Source of the DNA: Spirochaetales bacterium
GTDB lineage: Bacteria > Spirochaetota > Spirochaetia > Sphaerochaetales > Sphaerochaetaceae
Length of the DNA: 10,162 nt
Direction: 5' to 3'
Assembly: GCA_022784805.1 (NCBI GenBank)
Contig: JALFYG010000160.1
Location: forward strand, 1-10,162
This document shows positions 1-7,167 of the stretch, in pieces. Made by a program: the position numbers and the translations under genes. Within the stretch, counting starts at the first letter, position 1, and each line of letters starts with the position of its first letter. The notes below the pieces were generated by a model that worked only from the letters and a program-made list of their open reading frames with translations, was not told the origin of the DNA and searched no databases.

Positions 1-1530
1 TCCCAGCATATAGTTGGAGAGGAGTGTGTCAGCGAGTTCTTCATAAGTGTTGAACCACATCTTGGACTGCATGTTGGAGTAGTTGGTAAGCATAGCAACT
101 GCTTCTTCTGTCTTGCCCATGCCGATGAGGGATGCTGCAACTTCCTGGATGGCTGCTGTCTGTGCAAACTGCACTGTCATCTTGCCGTCTCTTGCTGCCT
201 TTACGTCCTCGATTGCTGCTGTGTAGTTGATTCTGGAGAGCTGCTGTACAACTATTTCGTTCCACCAACCGGATTCTGCATCATATTCTGATCTGATACC
301 TCTGCCGAAGAATTCGGGGAGAGAAGTCTGGGAACCGAAGAGCGGTGTGAGGTATGTTACGCTTGGAGCACCCCAACCGAACCATACGAGACATCTTGCT
401 TCTTCAGGAAGAGCAGCGTTGACCTGAGCAATCTGGAGGTATGTACATCTGTAGCTGTTGATTGCTCTCTGTGTGAAATCCTGTGCAGGATTGAGAGGAT
501 CGCCAAACTGGCCGCCCCAAATGGACTTTGTGATGTCATACTCTGTGCCCTGGTAGTAGTTTCCATAGATGTTGAAGATATCCTGGACAGTAACCTTGTT
601 CTGAGGCTTTACGAAGCAAGGCCAGTTGCGGTCTGTATCGTGTTCTTCTGGATCGAGGTTGAGAGTAGGATTGAGAGCCATCATTGCAGCCCATTCTCTT
701 CTTGTGGAGTATGGTCTGTATGGATATGGAGCGAATGTGAAGCAAGGAATGAAGTCGCCCTGTCCGTCCCAGAGGCCGTTCTCAATGGCGAATTCCTTGA
801 TTCCAGGTGTGTACTGGTAGTTATCTGGATCGCCTTCTACGAAGAAGTTGATTCTTGCTCTGTTTGCAGCTACGAAGATGGAGTCATCTGGAACTCTTGC
901 AGCAACCCAGATGTTTCCGCCGTAGACTTCAAATACCCATGCTTCGTTTCCATCACAGATATCGATACACTCAGCAGCACCATTCCAGCCATACTCTGTT
1001 ACGAGAGCGCCCATGAACTCAACTGCTTCGCGAGCTGTGTCACAGTTCTCAAGAGCGATGTCCTGGAGCATGTAGCAGTCATAAATACCTTCTTTTCCGT
1101 CGAATGCAGCTCTGACCTTCTTTCCCTGTTCGCTATTTCTGTCATAAGAACAAGTGGATTCGCCCATTGCGAGACCCTTCTCGTTCATGAAGGAATACAT
1201 AGCGTGGAGATACTGGTTTGTGTCTCTTGTTGTTGTGTATGTGTCGAGGACCATACCGTTCTTACCATAGTCTTTGACTGCTGGGAACTGGGAATAGTCT
1301 GCACCTGCACGTCCGTCGAGGACGACATCTCTTTCAGTTCCTTCTGGCATGGATGGAATGATCCATACTCTAAGGTCGTCTGAAGTAGAATCACATGAGT
1401 GAGTTGCCATTGTGGATCCGTCAACTGTAGCACCCTTGCCTACTGCAAAGACTGTACAAGCTGCGATTCCCTGAACTGCCACCAATGCGATGGCAAGTGC
1501 GATTGCAAAAAATTTTGTTGCTTTCTTCAT
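1..1530 (-). CDS. Exported C69-family dipeptidase, copy A (3' end outside window)
   Basis: Reading the minus strand from the ATG at 1530 gives 510 uninterrupted codons to the window edge. By alignment with the neighbouring paralogue only about 27 residues plus the stop should be missing. The N-terminus is a signal peptide (lysines at 2-3, hydrophobic 7-23) ending in A-A-C; Cys25 is followed by TVFAVGKGATVDGSTM, the typical start of C69 peptidases, which are Ntn hydrolases using an N-terminal Cys. Further conserved blocks are a YLHAMYSF stretch, a CYMLQD stretch, VFEVYGGN, AANRARI and WFGWGAP. The family cleaves dipeptides or short peptides; here it should act outside the cytoplasm. A ribosome binding site GGGAAGGAA lies just before the ATG, 18 bases after the stop of copy B, so they are co-transcribed. 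Substrate cannot be read from sequence; gamma-glutamyl peptides are inferred from context. Cys25 could alternatively be lipidated (I-A-A-C is a weak lipobox). Confidence 0.9.
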   Translation of the reverse strand, partial: MKKATKFFAIALAIALVAVQGIAACTVFAVGKGATVDGSTMATHSCDSTSDDLRVWIIPSMPEGTERDVVLDGRAGADYSQFPAVKDYGKNGMVLDTYTTTRDTNQYLHAMYSFMNEKGLAMGESTCSYDRNSEQGKKVRAAFDGKEGIYDCYMLQDIALENCDTAREAVEFMGALVTEYGWNGAAECIDICDGNEAWVFEVYGGNIWVAARVPDDSIFVAANRARINFFVEGDPDNYQYTPGIKEFAIENGLWDGQGDFIPCFTFAPYPYRPYSTRREWAAMMALNPTLNLDPEEHDTDRNWPCFVKPQNKVTVQDIFNIYGNYYQGTEYDITKSIWGGQFGDPLNPAQDFTQRAINSYRCTYLQIAQVNAALPEEARCLVWFGWGAPSVTYLTPLFGSQTSLPEFFGRGIRSEYDAESGWWNEIVVQQLSRINYTAAIEDVKAARDGKMTVQFAQTAAIQEVAASLIGMGKTEEAVAMLTNYSNMQSKMWFNTYEELADTLLSNYMLG

Positions 1531-1548
1531 AAATTATTCCTTCCCAGA

Positions 1549-3150
1549 TTACTTCTGGATGTAGGAGACGGAAGTGAGGACCTTTTTCCACCAGTCAGGA
1601 TGGAGAACAGGAGCCTTGGCCATGTTGACTCTGCCGACAACATATCTGGCAAGCAGGTATTCGCTGAGGTCGTTGTAGAGGTCGAACCACATCTCTGCCT
1701 GTCCGTTTGCATAAGTTGTCAAAAGATCGATGGCAGCATCTTTCTGACCATTCTTGATCATCTTTGCAGCCTGGTTCTGGATAGCGAATGTAACTTCATA
1801 CTGCTTCTCCATGATTGGGTCTCTCAGCTCTCTGATGACCTGGATTGCATCAGCATAGTTGATTGTAGCAGCTGTCTGGACAAGTGCTTCGTTCCACCAT
1901 CCTGATTCAGGATCGTACTCATATCTTGTTCCGCGGCCGAAGTGGTCTGCCAGTTCAGTCTGAGAAGCGAAGACAGGAGTCATATAAGTTGTGCTTGGTG
2001 CACCCCATCCGAAATAGACAAGACATCTGACTTCTTCAGGAAGCCAAGCCTTGACGTTTGAAATCTGGAAATATGTGCACTGTGGAACACTTGTCGGTCT
2101 GTATTCATAAGAACCAGAGTATACGTTGCCGTACATACCAGCATAAGCGCTCTTTGTATTGTCATATCTTGTTCCTTCGTAGTGGTCGCCACAGATGTCG
2201 AAGATTGTCTGGACGGAGACTTTCTCTGTAGGAATGATGTAGAGAGGGAAGTCGTCGTCTGGTGTTGCTGTAAGAGCGAGGTCTTCGTTTGCTCTGAAAG
2301 CTTCTGAATATTCGTTCTCAACGTTGCAGATTGCTCTCCATTCTCTTCCGACACAACTGAATGAGTAGTTACCAGCTGCGAATACCTGGCAAGGTCTGAA
2401 TTCACCTTCGCCATTCCAGAGTCCTGTGTCGATAGCAAACTGCTTCATGTTAGGATCTGAAAGGTATGTGTCGCTGTCTTCTTCCCAGAAATCGATTCTA
2501 CAGCGGTTAGCACAGAAGAAGAATGCATCATCTGGAACTCTGAAAGCACACCACATGTTTCCACCATAAGCCTCAAATGCCCATAAATCTGTTCCGTCTG
2601 CGATAATGATACATTCTGGCCAGCCGTTCCAACCCTGCTCAGAGATCTTCTCTCCCATGAATACTACAGCGTCTTTTGCTGTTGCGCAGTTTTCAAGAGC
2701 TGCATCCTGGAGCATGTAGCAGTCCCAGATTCCTTCATATTCTGCGAATACTTTGCGCTGGTCAGCTGTCCAGCCACATGTGGATTCGTTCATTGTGACA
2801 CCCTTCTCGTTTGCAAATGAATACATTGCATGGAGGTACTGATAAGTATCCTTATCATTAACATAAGTGTCCATTACGATTCCTCTTGAACCATAATCTT
2901 TCACTTCTGGGAAGTTTGAATAGTCGGCATCCTTTCTTCCGCTGACGACTACGTCTCTCTCGGAGCCTTCTTCCATGGAAGGAATGAGCCAGAGTCTGAG
3001 GTCGTCGCCTGTACTGTCACATGTGTGTGAAGTCATGGTCGAGCCGTCGGTGGAAGCGAGTCTTCCAACTCCGGTGATGAAACAGGCAAATACACTCTGC
3101 AGTGCGAAGCAGACGAGTAAGAGCGCTGTAATAGCGATACGTTTTTTCAT
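1549..3150 (-). CDS. Exported C69-family dipeptidase, copy B (complete)
   Basis: A complete 533-residue protein paralogous along its full length to copy A. Signal peptide residues 1-22 (KKR, then a hydrophobic run to V-F-A) is followed directly by Cys23, the expected Ntn nucleophile after signal cleavage, then FITGVGRLASTDGSTM. Shared blocks with copy A include SHxCDSTxDDLR, DYSxFPxVKDYG, YLHAMYSF, CYMLQDxALENC, FExYGGN, PEEVRCLVYFGWGAPS and ESGWWNEA. The C-terminal region (about 450-530) is rich in helix-forming residues and ends DWWKKVLTSVSYIQK. Cysteines are unusually numerous for an exported protein, about 15 after the signal peptide, nine of them shared with copy A. The start is fixed by AAGGAG 7-8 bases before the ATG. 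A 74-base gap with hairpins separates it from the deacylase gene upstream. Family assignment is firm; the exact substrate is not known. Confidence 0.92.
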   Translation of the reverse strand: MKKRIAITALLLVCFALQSVFACFITGVGRLASTDGSTMTSHTCDSTGDDLRLWLIPSMEEGSERDVVVSGRKDADYSNFPEVKDYGSRGIVMDTYVNDKDTYQYLHAMYSFANEKGVTMNESTCGWTADQRKVFAEYEGIWDCYMLQDAALENCATAKDAVVFMGEKISEQGWNGWPECIIIADGTDLWAFEAYGGNMWCAFRVPDDAFFFCANRCRIDFWEEDSDTYLSDPNMKQFAIDTGLWNGEGEFRPCQVFAAGNYSFSCVGREWRAICNVENEYSEAFRANEDLALTATPDDDFPLYIIPTEKVSVQTIFDICGDHYEGTRYDNTKSAYAGMYGNVYSGSYEYRPTSVPQCTYFQISNVKAWLPEEVRCLVYFGWGAPSTTYMTPVFASQTELADHFGRGTRYEYDPESGWWNEALVQTAATINYADAIQVIRELRDPIMEKQYEVTFAIQNQAAKMIKNGQKDAAIDLLTTYANGQAEMWFDLYNDLSEYLLARYVVGRVNMAKAPVLHPDWWKKVLTSVSYIQK

Positions 3151-3162
3151 AAGCCACTCCTT

Positions 3163-3178
3163 AAATAGTAAGCTATTT
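3163..3178 (-). promoter_or_regulatory. Small AT hairpin directly before the copy B ribosome binding site
   Basis: AAATAG (3163-3168) and CTATTT (3173-3178) form a 6-base stem with a 4-base loop. On the minus-strand mRNA it sits immediately before AAGGAG and the start of the C69 copy B gene. Its stability is low because the stem is AT-rich. It could modulate translation or be chance. Confidence 0.25.
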
Positions 3179-3189
3179 TCTTATACAGA

Positions 3190-3213
3190 CGGGGGAGAGG
3201 GCTTTCTCCCCCG
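3190..3213 (-). terminator. Strong intra-operon hairpin (attenuator or processing site)
   Basis: CGGGGGAGA at 3190-3198 pairs perfectly with TCTCCCCCG at 3205-3213, a 9-base stem with a 6-base loop. It lies between the stop of the M14-like gene (3225) and the start of C69 copy B (3150). The minus-strand bases after it read TCTGTATAAG, so there is no real T-run and it is not a standard intrinsic terminator. It is more likely a partial attenuator or an RNA stabiliser or processing site setting different expression of the upstream transport genes and the downstream dipeptidases. Confidence 0.5.
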
Positions 3214-3224
3214 ACATTCGCTTG

Positions 3225-4496
3225 TCAATTGTTGTCTACGGGCTTGTAGTAGACTGTGAATACTCTGTCCTTGTTCTCAGGAGCGTTGGGGTTCTTCAGG
3301 AAGTAACCGACGCTGTCGATACCCTGATTCTCAATTTCCTCCATCTCGTCGTAGAGAGGCCAGGATACGATGCACTCCTTCTCAGGATAGAAGAGGCTTG
3401 CCCAGTTGATGATTTCCATTGCACCTGAAAGGTGTCTTCCGACTCTGTACCACATTGGAGTACCAAACTCCATTTCATATGGGAAGTATGTGAGACCCTT
3501 GTCGGTGACTCTCTGGAGGAACTCGTCTGAACCTGTGTACACAAGGTCTTCTGTCCTTGGTCCTGTGATCTTGTCGATGAAGATTTCAGGAGTTTCCATA
3601 AGGAATGTGAGTGCATCAGACCAGTCAGCCCATTCTCTGTGAGAGAGACCGTGGAGAGTGTTTGGAGAAGCAGAACACTTCATCAAGAACTGATCGATGT
3701 TCATTGCAGCCATCATGGCGATGTCCAATGAGCTTTCTTCTGGTTCTACGTATACCATCTCACCTGTCTCCAGGAAGTGTTCCCTGTCGAGAACCTTTGC
3801 TGGTGCTACATATGTAGATGTAACAGGGTAGAGGATTTCTGCTTCGTGCATATCGATGGCGATGTCAACGTTCTCGTTGCGGATGATTTCCAGTACTGCA
3901 TATGCAGCACGCTCGGAGATAGTTCCGTTTTCTCTTCCAGGATATGTTCTGTTAAGGTTTCTGATATCCTGGTAAGCGAGATTCTGTCCACTAGGATAGT
4001 TGACATATGTGAACGGATCAGGCCACTGGTCCAGAGGGTTGGTGTATCTGTCTCCGACCTTGTACTTTTCTTCGCCCCATTCTGTCTCAACAGAGAAGAA
4101 CATCGGGTAGGCGTCTCCTGCCATACCTTCTGTACTACCTGAGAAGTTACATCTTGGAACGATGATGACTTTTCCCTTCTCAACTGCGATGTTCTCAATC
4201 ATGAGATATGCAGCCATTGTTGATGCTGGCTCATATGGATGAGGACATCCGTTGATAAATACTGTTCCTCCTTCAACACCACTGTCGAAGATGAATACAG
4301 GGGTATCGAGCCAAGTATTCTTCAAAGAAGGCACATAGTCACTGAACCATTTGACTTCCGTAAGGTATGGAGAAGTAACAATCTTTTCCTTGTAGTGTCT
4401 CAGTGTCCAGAAGTCCACTGCAGCCACAGCGGCGATAGCCAGAGCGATGACCAGAATAACGATCTTAATGATTAATCTTTTCTTTGTATTTTCCAT
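3225..4496 (-). CDS. Membrane-anchored M14/AstE-like zinc deacylase or carboxypeptidase
   Basis: 423 residues. After KKR, residues 9-29 form one hydrophobic segment, an N-terminal anchor or uncleaved signal placing the catalytic part outside the cytoplasm. The catalytic region has the succinylglutamate desuccinylase/aspartoacylase (M14) pattern: H86-P-Y-E89 as the HxxE zinc pair within INGCPHPYEP, N182-R183 in LNRTYPG as the substrate carboxylate-binding NR motif, H217 in DMHE as the third zinc ligand, and E301 in FLMETPE as a likely catalytic glutamate. The family removes acyl or C-terminal amino acid groups, often next to glutamate or aspartate. The Bacillus phage poly-gamma-glutamate hydrolases share this general fold, which fits the neighbourhood, but that substrate is inference. 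AGGA lies before the ATG, 10 bases after the microprotein stop. The C-terminal 100 or so residues (WYRVGRHLSG onward) look domain-like, but I do not recognise them. Confidence 0.85.
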   Translation of the reverse strand: MENTKKRLIIKIVILVIALAIAAVAAVDFWTLRHYKEKIVTSPYLTEVKWFSDYVPSLKNTWLDTPVFIFDSGVEGGTVFINGCPHPYEPASTMAAYLMIENIAVEKGKVIIVPRCNFSGSTEGMAGDAYPMFFSVETEWGEEKYKVGDRYTNPLDQWPDPFTYVNYPSGQNLAYQDIRNLNRTYPGRENGTISERAAYAVLEIIRNENVDIAIDMHEAEILYPVTSTYVAPAKVLDREHFLETGEMVYVEPEESSLDIAMMAAMNIDQFLMKCSASPNTLHGLSHREWADWSDALTFLMETPEIFIDKITGPRTEDLVYTGSDEFLQRVTDKGLTYFPYEMEFGTPMWYRVGRHLSGAMEIINWASLFYPEKECIVSWPLYDEMEEIENQGIDSVGYFLKNPNAPENKDRVFTVYYKPVDNN

Positions 4497-4506
4497 TACC
4501 CTGTCC

Positions 4507-4680
4507 TCACTTGATGTAGAGAATTCTCAAGAGGAATGGAATGATACAGTATGCATACATGATGTCGAATACGATACCTTGGTTCTTCTTTCTCTTGAAG
4601 AAACTCTTCAGAAAGCTGGCTCCAATAAGGCCTGCCATTACGAAATACAGGATATGGATGAGGTTTTCCAAAAATACCAT
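4507..4680 (-). CDS. 57-residue two-helix membrane microprotein
   Basis: Reading the minus strand from ATG at 4680 to TGA at 4507 gives 57 residues beginning MVFLENLIHILYFVMAG. Residues 5-24 and about 37-55 are hydrophobic, separated by a strongly basic stretch KSFFKRKKNQ, so two membrane helices with a cytoplasmic positive loop are predicted (both ends outside). The ribosome binding site AGGGAGGA lies about 7 bases before the ATG, better than average, and the gene fits tightly between its neighbours (13 bases from the permease stop, 10 bases to the deacylase start). These are the main reasons to believe it is real. I recognise no family. By position it could be an accessory subunit of the permease, in place of a DctQ small subunit, or a partner of the membrane-anchored deacylase. 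PgsE of Bacillus poly-gamma-glutamate synthesis is also a tiny protein of this size, but I see no sequence resemblance. Confidence 0.68.
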   Translation of the reverse strand: MVFLENLIHILYFVMAGLIGASFLKSFFKRKKNQGIVFDIMYAYCIIPFLLRILYIK

Positions 4681-4693
4681 CTTATATCCTCCC

Positions 4694-6001
4694 TTAGTAA
4701 AGGAATGTGAACCATATTGGTTTCACAATCATTAGTACTGCGATCAAACCAATTGCAAGAATTGGAACCAAAGCTGTCTTCAAGAAACCCATATAAGAAT
4801 CTGTGTATCCAGTTTCTTCGCAGGCAAGTCTTCCAACAATTCTTGATGGAGGCAGACAGTCTCCGATTGGGAATATCAGTGAAAGAGCTGCACAGATGAC
4901 AGTTACGTCCATGCCCATTGTGTTGAACATGAAGATAAGTGGTCCTCCGAGTACGACTGAACAACCGTAGTTGAAGCATCCCTGGCAGATAGGTCCAACG
5001 ATGAGGATCAAAGAGTAGATGAGTACCAATGGTAAGCCTACACATGTGGATCCGATGAGACCTCTGACGCCTGTAGCTGCCATTGCGCTCTGCAATACTC
5101 CGATTGAGAGAACGTTGGCGACCAATGGGAATACCTGCTCCATTGTTCCATCAAGGATTCCCAGCCACTGTTTTCCTGTTGTCTTCACAGGGTTACACAA
5201 GAATGCAACGAGAGCTGAGATGACGAACATAAGAGGAAGACCGAGAACAGGAATGTTCCAAGGAAGATAGAGAGATACCAAGAAGAGGGCGACGATTGTT
5301 GCGACAGGAAGGAGGATTCTCCACCATGTCATGCCTTCTGTCTTTTCAGGGATCTTCTTCAATACTTCTTCCTTATCTACTGGTTTTGCACCCCATCCGA
5401 TGAATACGATACAGATTGCACTGGCAATAAGGATTGGAACCAGAAGCAACCATGTGAAGCCGACATATGGCATGTTAGCCTGTGCTGTCATAAGCATTGT
5501 CCAAAGGTTAATTGGAGGAGCTGCTGCGGACATAATAGCGAAGAAGAAGATAAAGACTGTTCTCTTTCTCTTATTAATTCCCAATGATTCAAGAACTGTA
5601 TCTACGATACCGCCGAGGACGAAGATAGATACACTTCCTGCACCTGTGAGGGCTCCAGGAATAAGCATGAGAACGCCCATGATGCTCATCAAAAGCCACT
5701 TGTTATTAATCTTCTCGACAATTCCTCTTGTGATTGTAGAAATAGCACCAGAATGGGCATAAATATTTACAAAGAGGGAAGCTGCGATGAAGAGCATTGC
5801 AAGGTCAAGGTTGACGAACAATCCTTCTACCAAGTATCTCGTAGGATTACCCAAGTCTGGGAACATGAATGTACCCACTATGGCGATGACCACTGCGGCC
5901 ACAACCATGGATATATCCGGAGATTTTAGCTTTATACTGCTGAGCACGAATGCTGCAATCATTACAATCAGCAGAATAAAAGTCAAAGATGTTACTGACA
6001 T
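4694..6001 (-). CDS. TRAP/DctM-like ion-transporter superfamily permease
   Basis: 435 residues, about 11-12 hydrophobic segments (roughly 7-22, 31-47, 60-81, 102-130, 148-165, 181-202, 228-246, 250-268, 287-305, 321-337, 345-370, 408-427). The two halves each carry a small-residue, proline-rich re-entrant-type stretch (GALTGAGSVSIFVLGG near 117-131 with SAAAPPIN near 158-165, and PICQGCFNYGC near 337-347 with FPIGDCLPPSR near 377-387). This is the architecture of DctM and other ion-transporter superfamily carriers, which move carboxylates with sodium or protons. Glutamate, short gamma-glutamyl peptides or another dicarboxylate are reasonable substrates but only inferred. AGGAG precedes the ATG, 20 bases after the DUF6305-like gene. 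No DctP-type binding protein or normal DctQ subunit is seen in the window. Confidence 0.85.
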   Translation of the reverse strand: MSVTSLTFILLIVMIAAFVLSSIKLKSPDISMVVAAVVIAIVGTFMFPDLGNPTRYLVEGLFVNLDLAMLFIAASLFVNIYAHSGAISTITRGIVEKINNKWLLMSIMGVLMLIPGALTGAGSVSIFVLGGIVDTVLESLGINKRKRTVFIFFFAIMSAAAPPINLWTMLMTAQANMPYVGFTWLLLVPILIASAICIVFIGWGAKPVDKEEVLKKIPEKTEGMTWWRILLPVATIVALFLVSLYLPWNIPVLGLPLMFVISALVAFLCNPVKTTGKQWLGILDGTMEQVFPLVANVLSIGVLQSAMAATGVRGLIGSTCVGLPLVLIYSLILIVGPICQGCFNYGCSVVLGGPLIFMFNTMGMDVTVICAALSLIFPIGDCLPPSRIVGRLACEETGYTDSYMGFLKTALVPILAIGLIAVLMIVKPIWFTFLY

Positions 6002-6021
6002 GTAATTCTCCTAGAGTTTTA

Positions 6022-6636
6022 TTACTTAACAAAGATGTTTGGAAGGACCTTAACAAGTTCCAAAGGCTTGTCGACGATAGTTACAGGGATACCATATTTC
6101 TTTCCAATATCTGTAAATCTTCCGTCTGTATTGTTATCTGTAATTGTGATGATCCAGTCGGCTTCAGGACAGATTGTGTCGATGACTCTTTCATTTCCAT
6201 TTGTAGAAATCTTACTTCTGGCATCTTTTTCCATGCTGACAGCGATGATAGGCATGTTCTGAGCTTTTGCTTTCTTTACGACTTCCTTGAGGAAGTTGAT
6301 TTCATCCTCAATTGTAATACCGGAAGCACCAAGACCTTTTTCTGTAACAGACATTACGACAACAAGTGCCTTATACTTGCCGCTGTCGATATAGCTGTAT
6401 CTAGCAGGTGTTTCATCTTCAAGGAAGAAATCTGCGTCTTCACCATAAGTGAATTTCTTTGTCTGGTTAATCAAAAGTCTGAGCATCTTGGAACCAGCAC
6501 CCTGTCCACCTGAAGTAAGGAGGAAAGGAGTTTCATAAGTCTGGAGTGGATCTCCAGATATTTTTGCCATCAATGTTGATGGTGCAAGAACCAAAATGAG
6601 TGCAACAAGAAGCACAACAATAATAGGCTTTTTCAT
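6022..6636 (-). CDS. Exported DUF6305-like protein
   Basis: 204 residues starting at the ATG at 6636, chosen because AGGAGAGAG precedes it and the protein then begins with a signal peptide (KK, hydrophobic 4-22, likely cleavage after L-M-A24). An in-frame ATG at 6675 would add 13 residues before that signal and has no clear ribosome binding site. The mature part is alpha/beta: a glycine-rich turn TSGGQGAGS (41-49), a beta strand ALVVVMSVTEKGLGASG (90-106), a helix 111-125, strand MPIIAVSM (128-135), then ADWIITITDNN (159-169) and GIPVTIVDKP (182-191). This looks like a Rossmann-like fold. I believe it matches the uncharacterised family DUF6305. It is the first gene of the operon and next to the permease, so a periplasmic partner of the carrier, such as a substrate-presenting protein, is plausible. 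No catalytic motif is evident. Confidence 0.82.
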   Translation of the reverse strand: MKKPIIVVLLVALILVLAPSTLMAKISGDPLQTYETPFLLTSGGQGAGSKMLRLLINQTKKFTYGEDADFFLEDETPARYSYIDSGKYKALVVVMSVTEKGLGASGITIEDEINFLKEVVKKAKAQNMPIIAVSMEKDARSKISTNGNERVIDTICPEADWIITITDNNTDGRFTDIGKKYGIPVTIVDKPLELVKVLPNIFVK

Positions 6637-6667
6637 TTTCTCTCTCCTAAAAAATAAAAGTGAATTT

Positions 6668-6682
6668 TGAGGCAAAACCTCA
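6668..6682 (-). promoter_or_regulatory. Small hairpin in the 5' leader of the minus operon
   Basis: TGAGG (6668-6672) and CCTCA (6678-6682) flank a 5-base loop, about 32 bases before the DUF6305-like start codon. In the mRNA it is followed by a T-rich stretch and then the ribosome binding site AGGAG. The stem is short, so a regulatory role is only possible. Confidence 0.25.
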
Positions 6683-6700
6683 GTGACATTGTAATGTTAC
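6683..6700 (-). promoter_or_regulatory. Candidate operator palindrome over a possible -10 element
   Basis: GTGACATT (6683-6690) and AATGTTAC (6693-6700) are inverted repeats with one mismatch and a 2-base spacer. On the minus strand the centre reads TACAAT (6693-6688), one base from the -10 consensus; the matching -35 position (TTTTTC, 6716-6711) is poor. If this is the operon promoter, transcription would start near 6680 and a repressor bound here would block it. The regulator is unknown. Confidence 0.3.
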
Positions 6701-6915
6701 AGTATCTTCAGAAAAACGCAATATATATTTTTTTCTTTTTTGGATTGCTAAATTAATTCTAAAAAAATTGAGGTATATATAGTGTTGTAGTTTGTTGCAT
6801 TTGAGGAAAAACAAAAGATTAAGAGATGAATTTGAGTTTTAAGTCCCGTTTAGTAAAACCAAACTTCTTTATGGATAAAAAATGTACTTTCTGATTCTTT
6901 GTTGTCTTGAAATCG

Positions 6916-6966
6916 ATTAACTTACGCGTCATTTTGTTAGTTAATTGTATATTAGATGTAGTTAAC
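6916..6966. repeat. Phased TAGTTAA elements
   Basis: TAGTTAA occurs at 6938-6944 and again at 6959-6965, exactly 21 bases apart, and an inverted near copy (TTAACTT) lies at 6917-6923. The inverted pair ATTAACT (6916-6922) / AGTTAAT (6939-6945) is perfect over 7 bases. The spacing of about two helical turns puts the copies on one face of the DNA, as for cooperative regulator sites. AT-rich DNA makes chance copies likely, so confidence is limited. Confidence 0.3.
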
Positions 6967-7114
6967 ATAAAGAATTGCAACATAAAAATTCATATAACAT
7001 ACATAACTTCATACGAATTGTATAGCAATTTTCCCATAAAAAATACTTATAGGATCCCAAGAGAAAATAATAACGATATTGGCTCTATTTGTTTGTTTTT
7101 CTATCGATGTAGTG

Positions 7115-7142
7115 TTGATTACTTTCATTCAGGTATTAATAT
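7115..7142 (+). promoter_or_regulatory. Candidate promoter of the PgsW-like/C26 pair
   Basis: TTGATT (7115-7120) and TAATAT (7137-7142) are separated by 16 bases, giving a predicted start near 7149, just before the ribosome binding site GGAGGTGA (7157-7164) and the ATG at 7168. The surrounding DNA is AT-rich, so other matches exist. Confidence 0.35.
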
Positions 7143-7167
7143 TTAGAAAAAGAGATGGAGGTGAATA

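Larger units (their letters stand above)
6637..7167. other. Divergent intergenic region, AT-rich, no convincing gene
   Basis: 531 bases between the starts of the two divergent units, clearly more AT-rich than the flanking genes. It is long enough to hold separate promoters and operators. I see an imperfect palindrome and a small hairpin close to the minus operon (6668-6700), three TAGTTAA-like elements at 6916-6966, an AATTG/CAATT inverted repeat (7016-7030), and a candidate promoter before the PgsW-like gene. An open frame from 6907 to 7146 has only a TTG start, no ribosome binding site and composition expected of AT-rich DNA. Confidence 0.7.

Noticed and set aside
640..1383. A 247-codon open frame on the plus strand opposite the C69 copy A gene
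   Set aside because: It is antisense to a well-supported coding region, has no ribosome binding site, and its cysteine- and serine-rich product is what reading the complement of a codon-biased gene produces.
3190..3213. Standard intrinsic terminator ending the transport part of the operon
   Set aside because: The stem is strong but no T-run follows on the minus strand, so full termination is not supported; it is listed as a probable attenuator or processing hairpin.
6022..6675. Longer start for the DUF6305-like protein at 6675
   Set aside because: It would place 13 residues before a clear signal peptide and lacks the AGGAG site that precedes the ATG at 6636.
6907..7146. A 79-codon open frame in the divergent intergenic region
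   Set aside because: It has only a TTG start, no ribosome binding site, composition typical of AT-rich DNA and no recognisable pattern.
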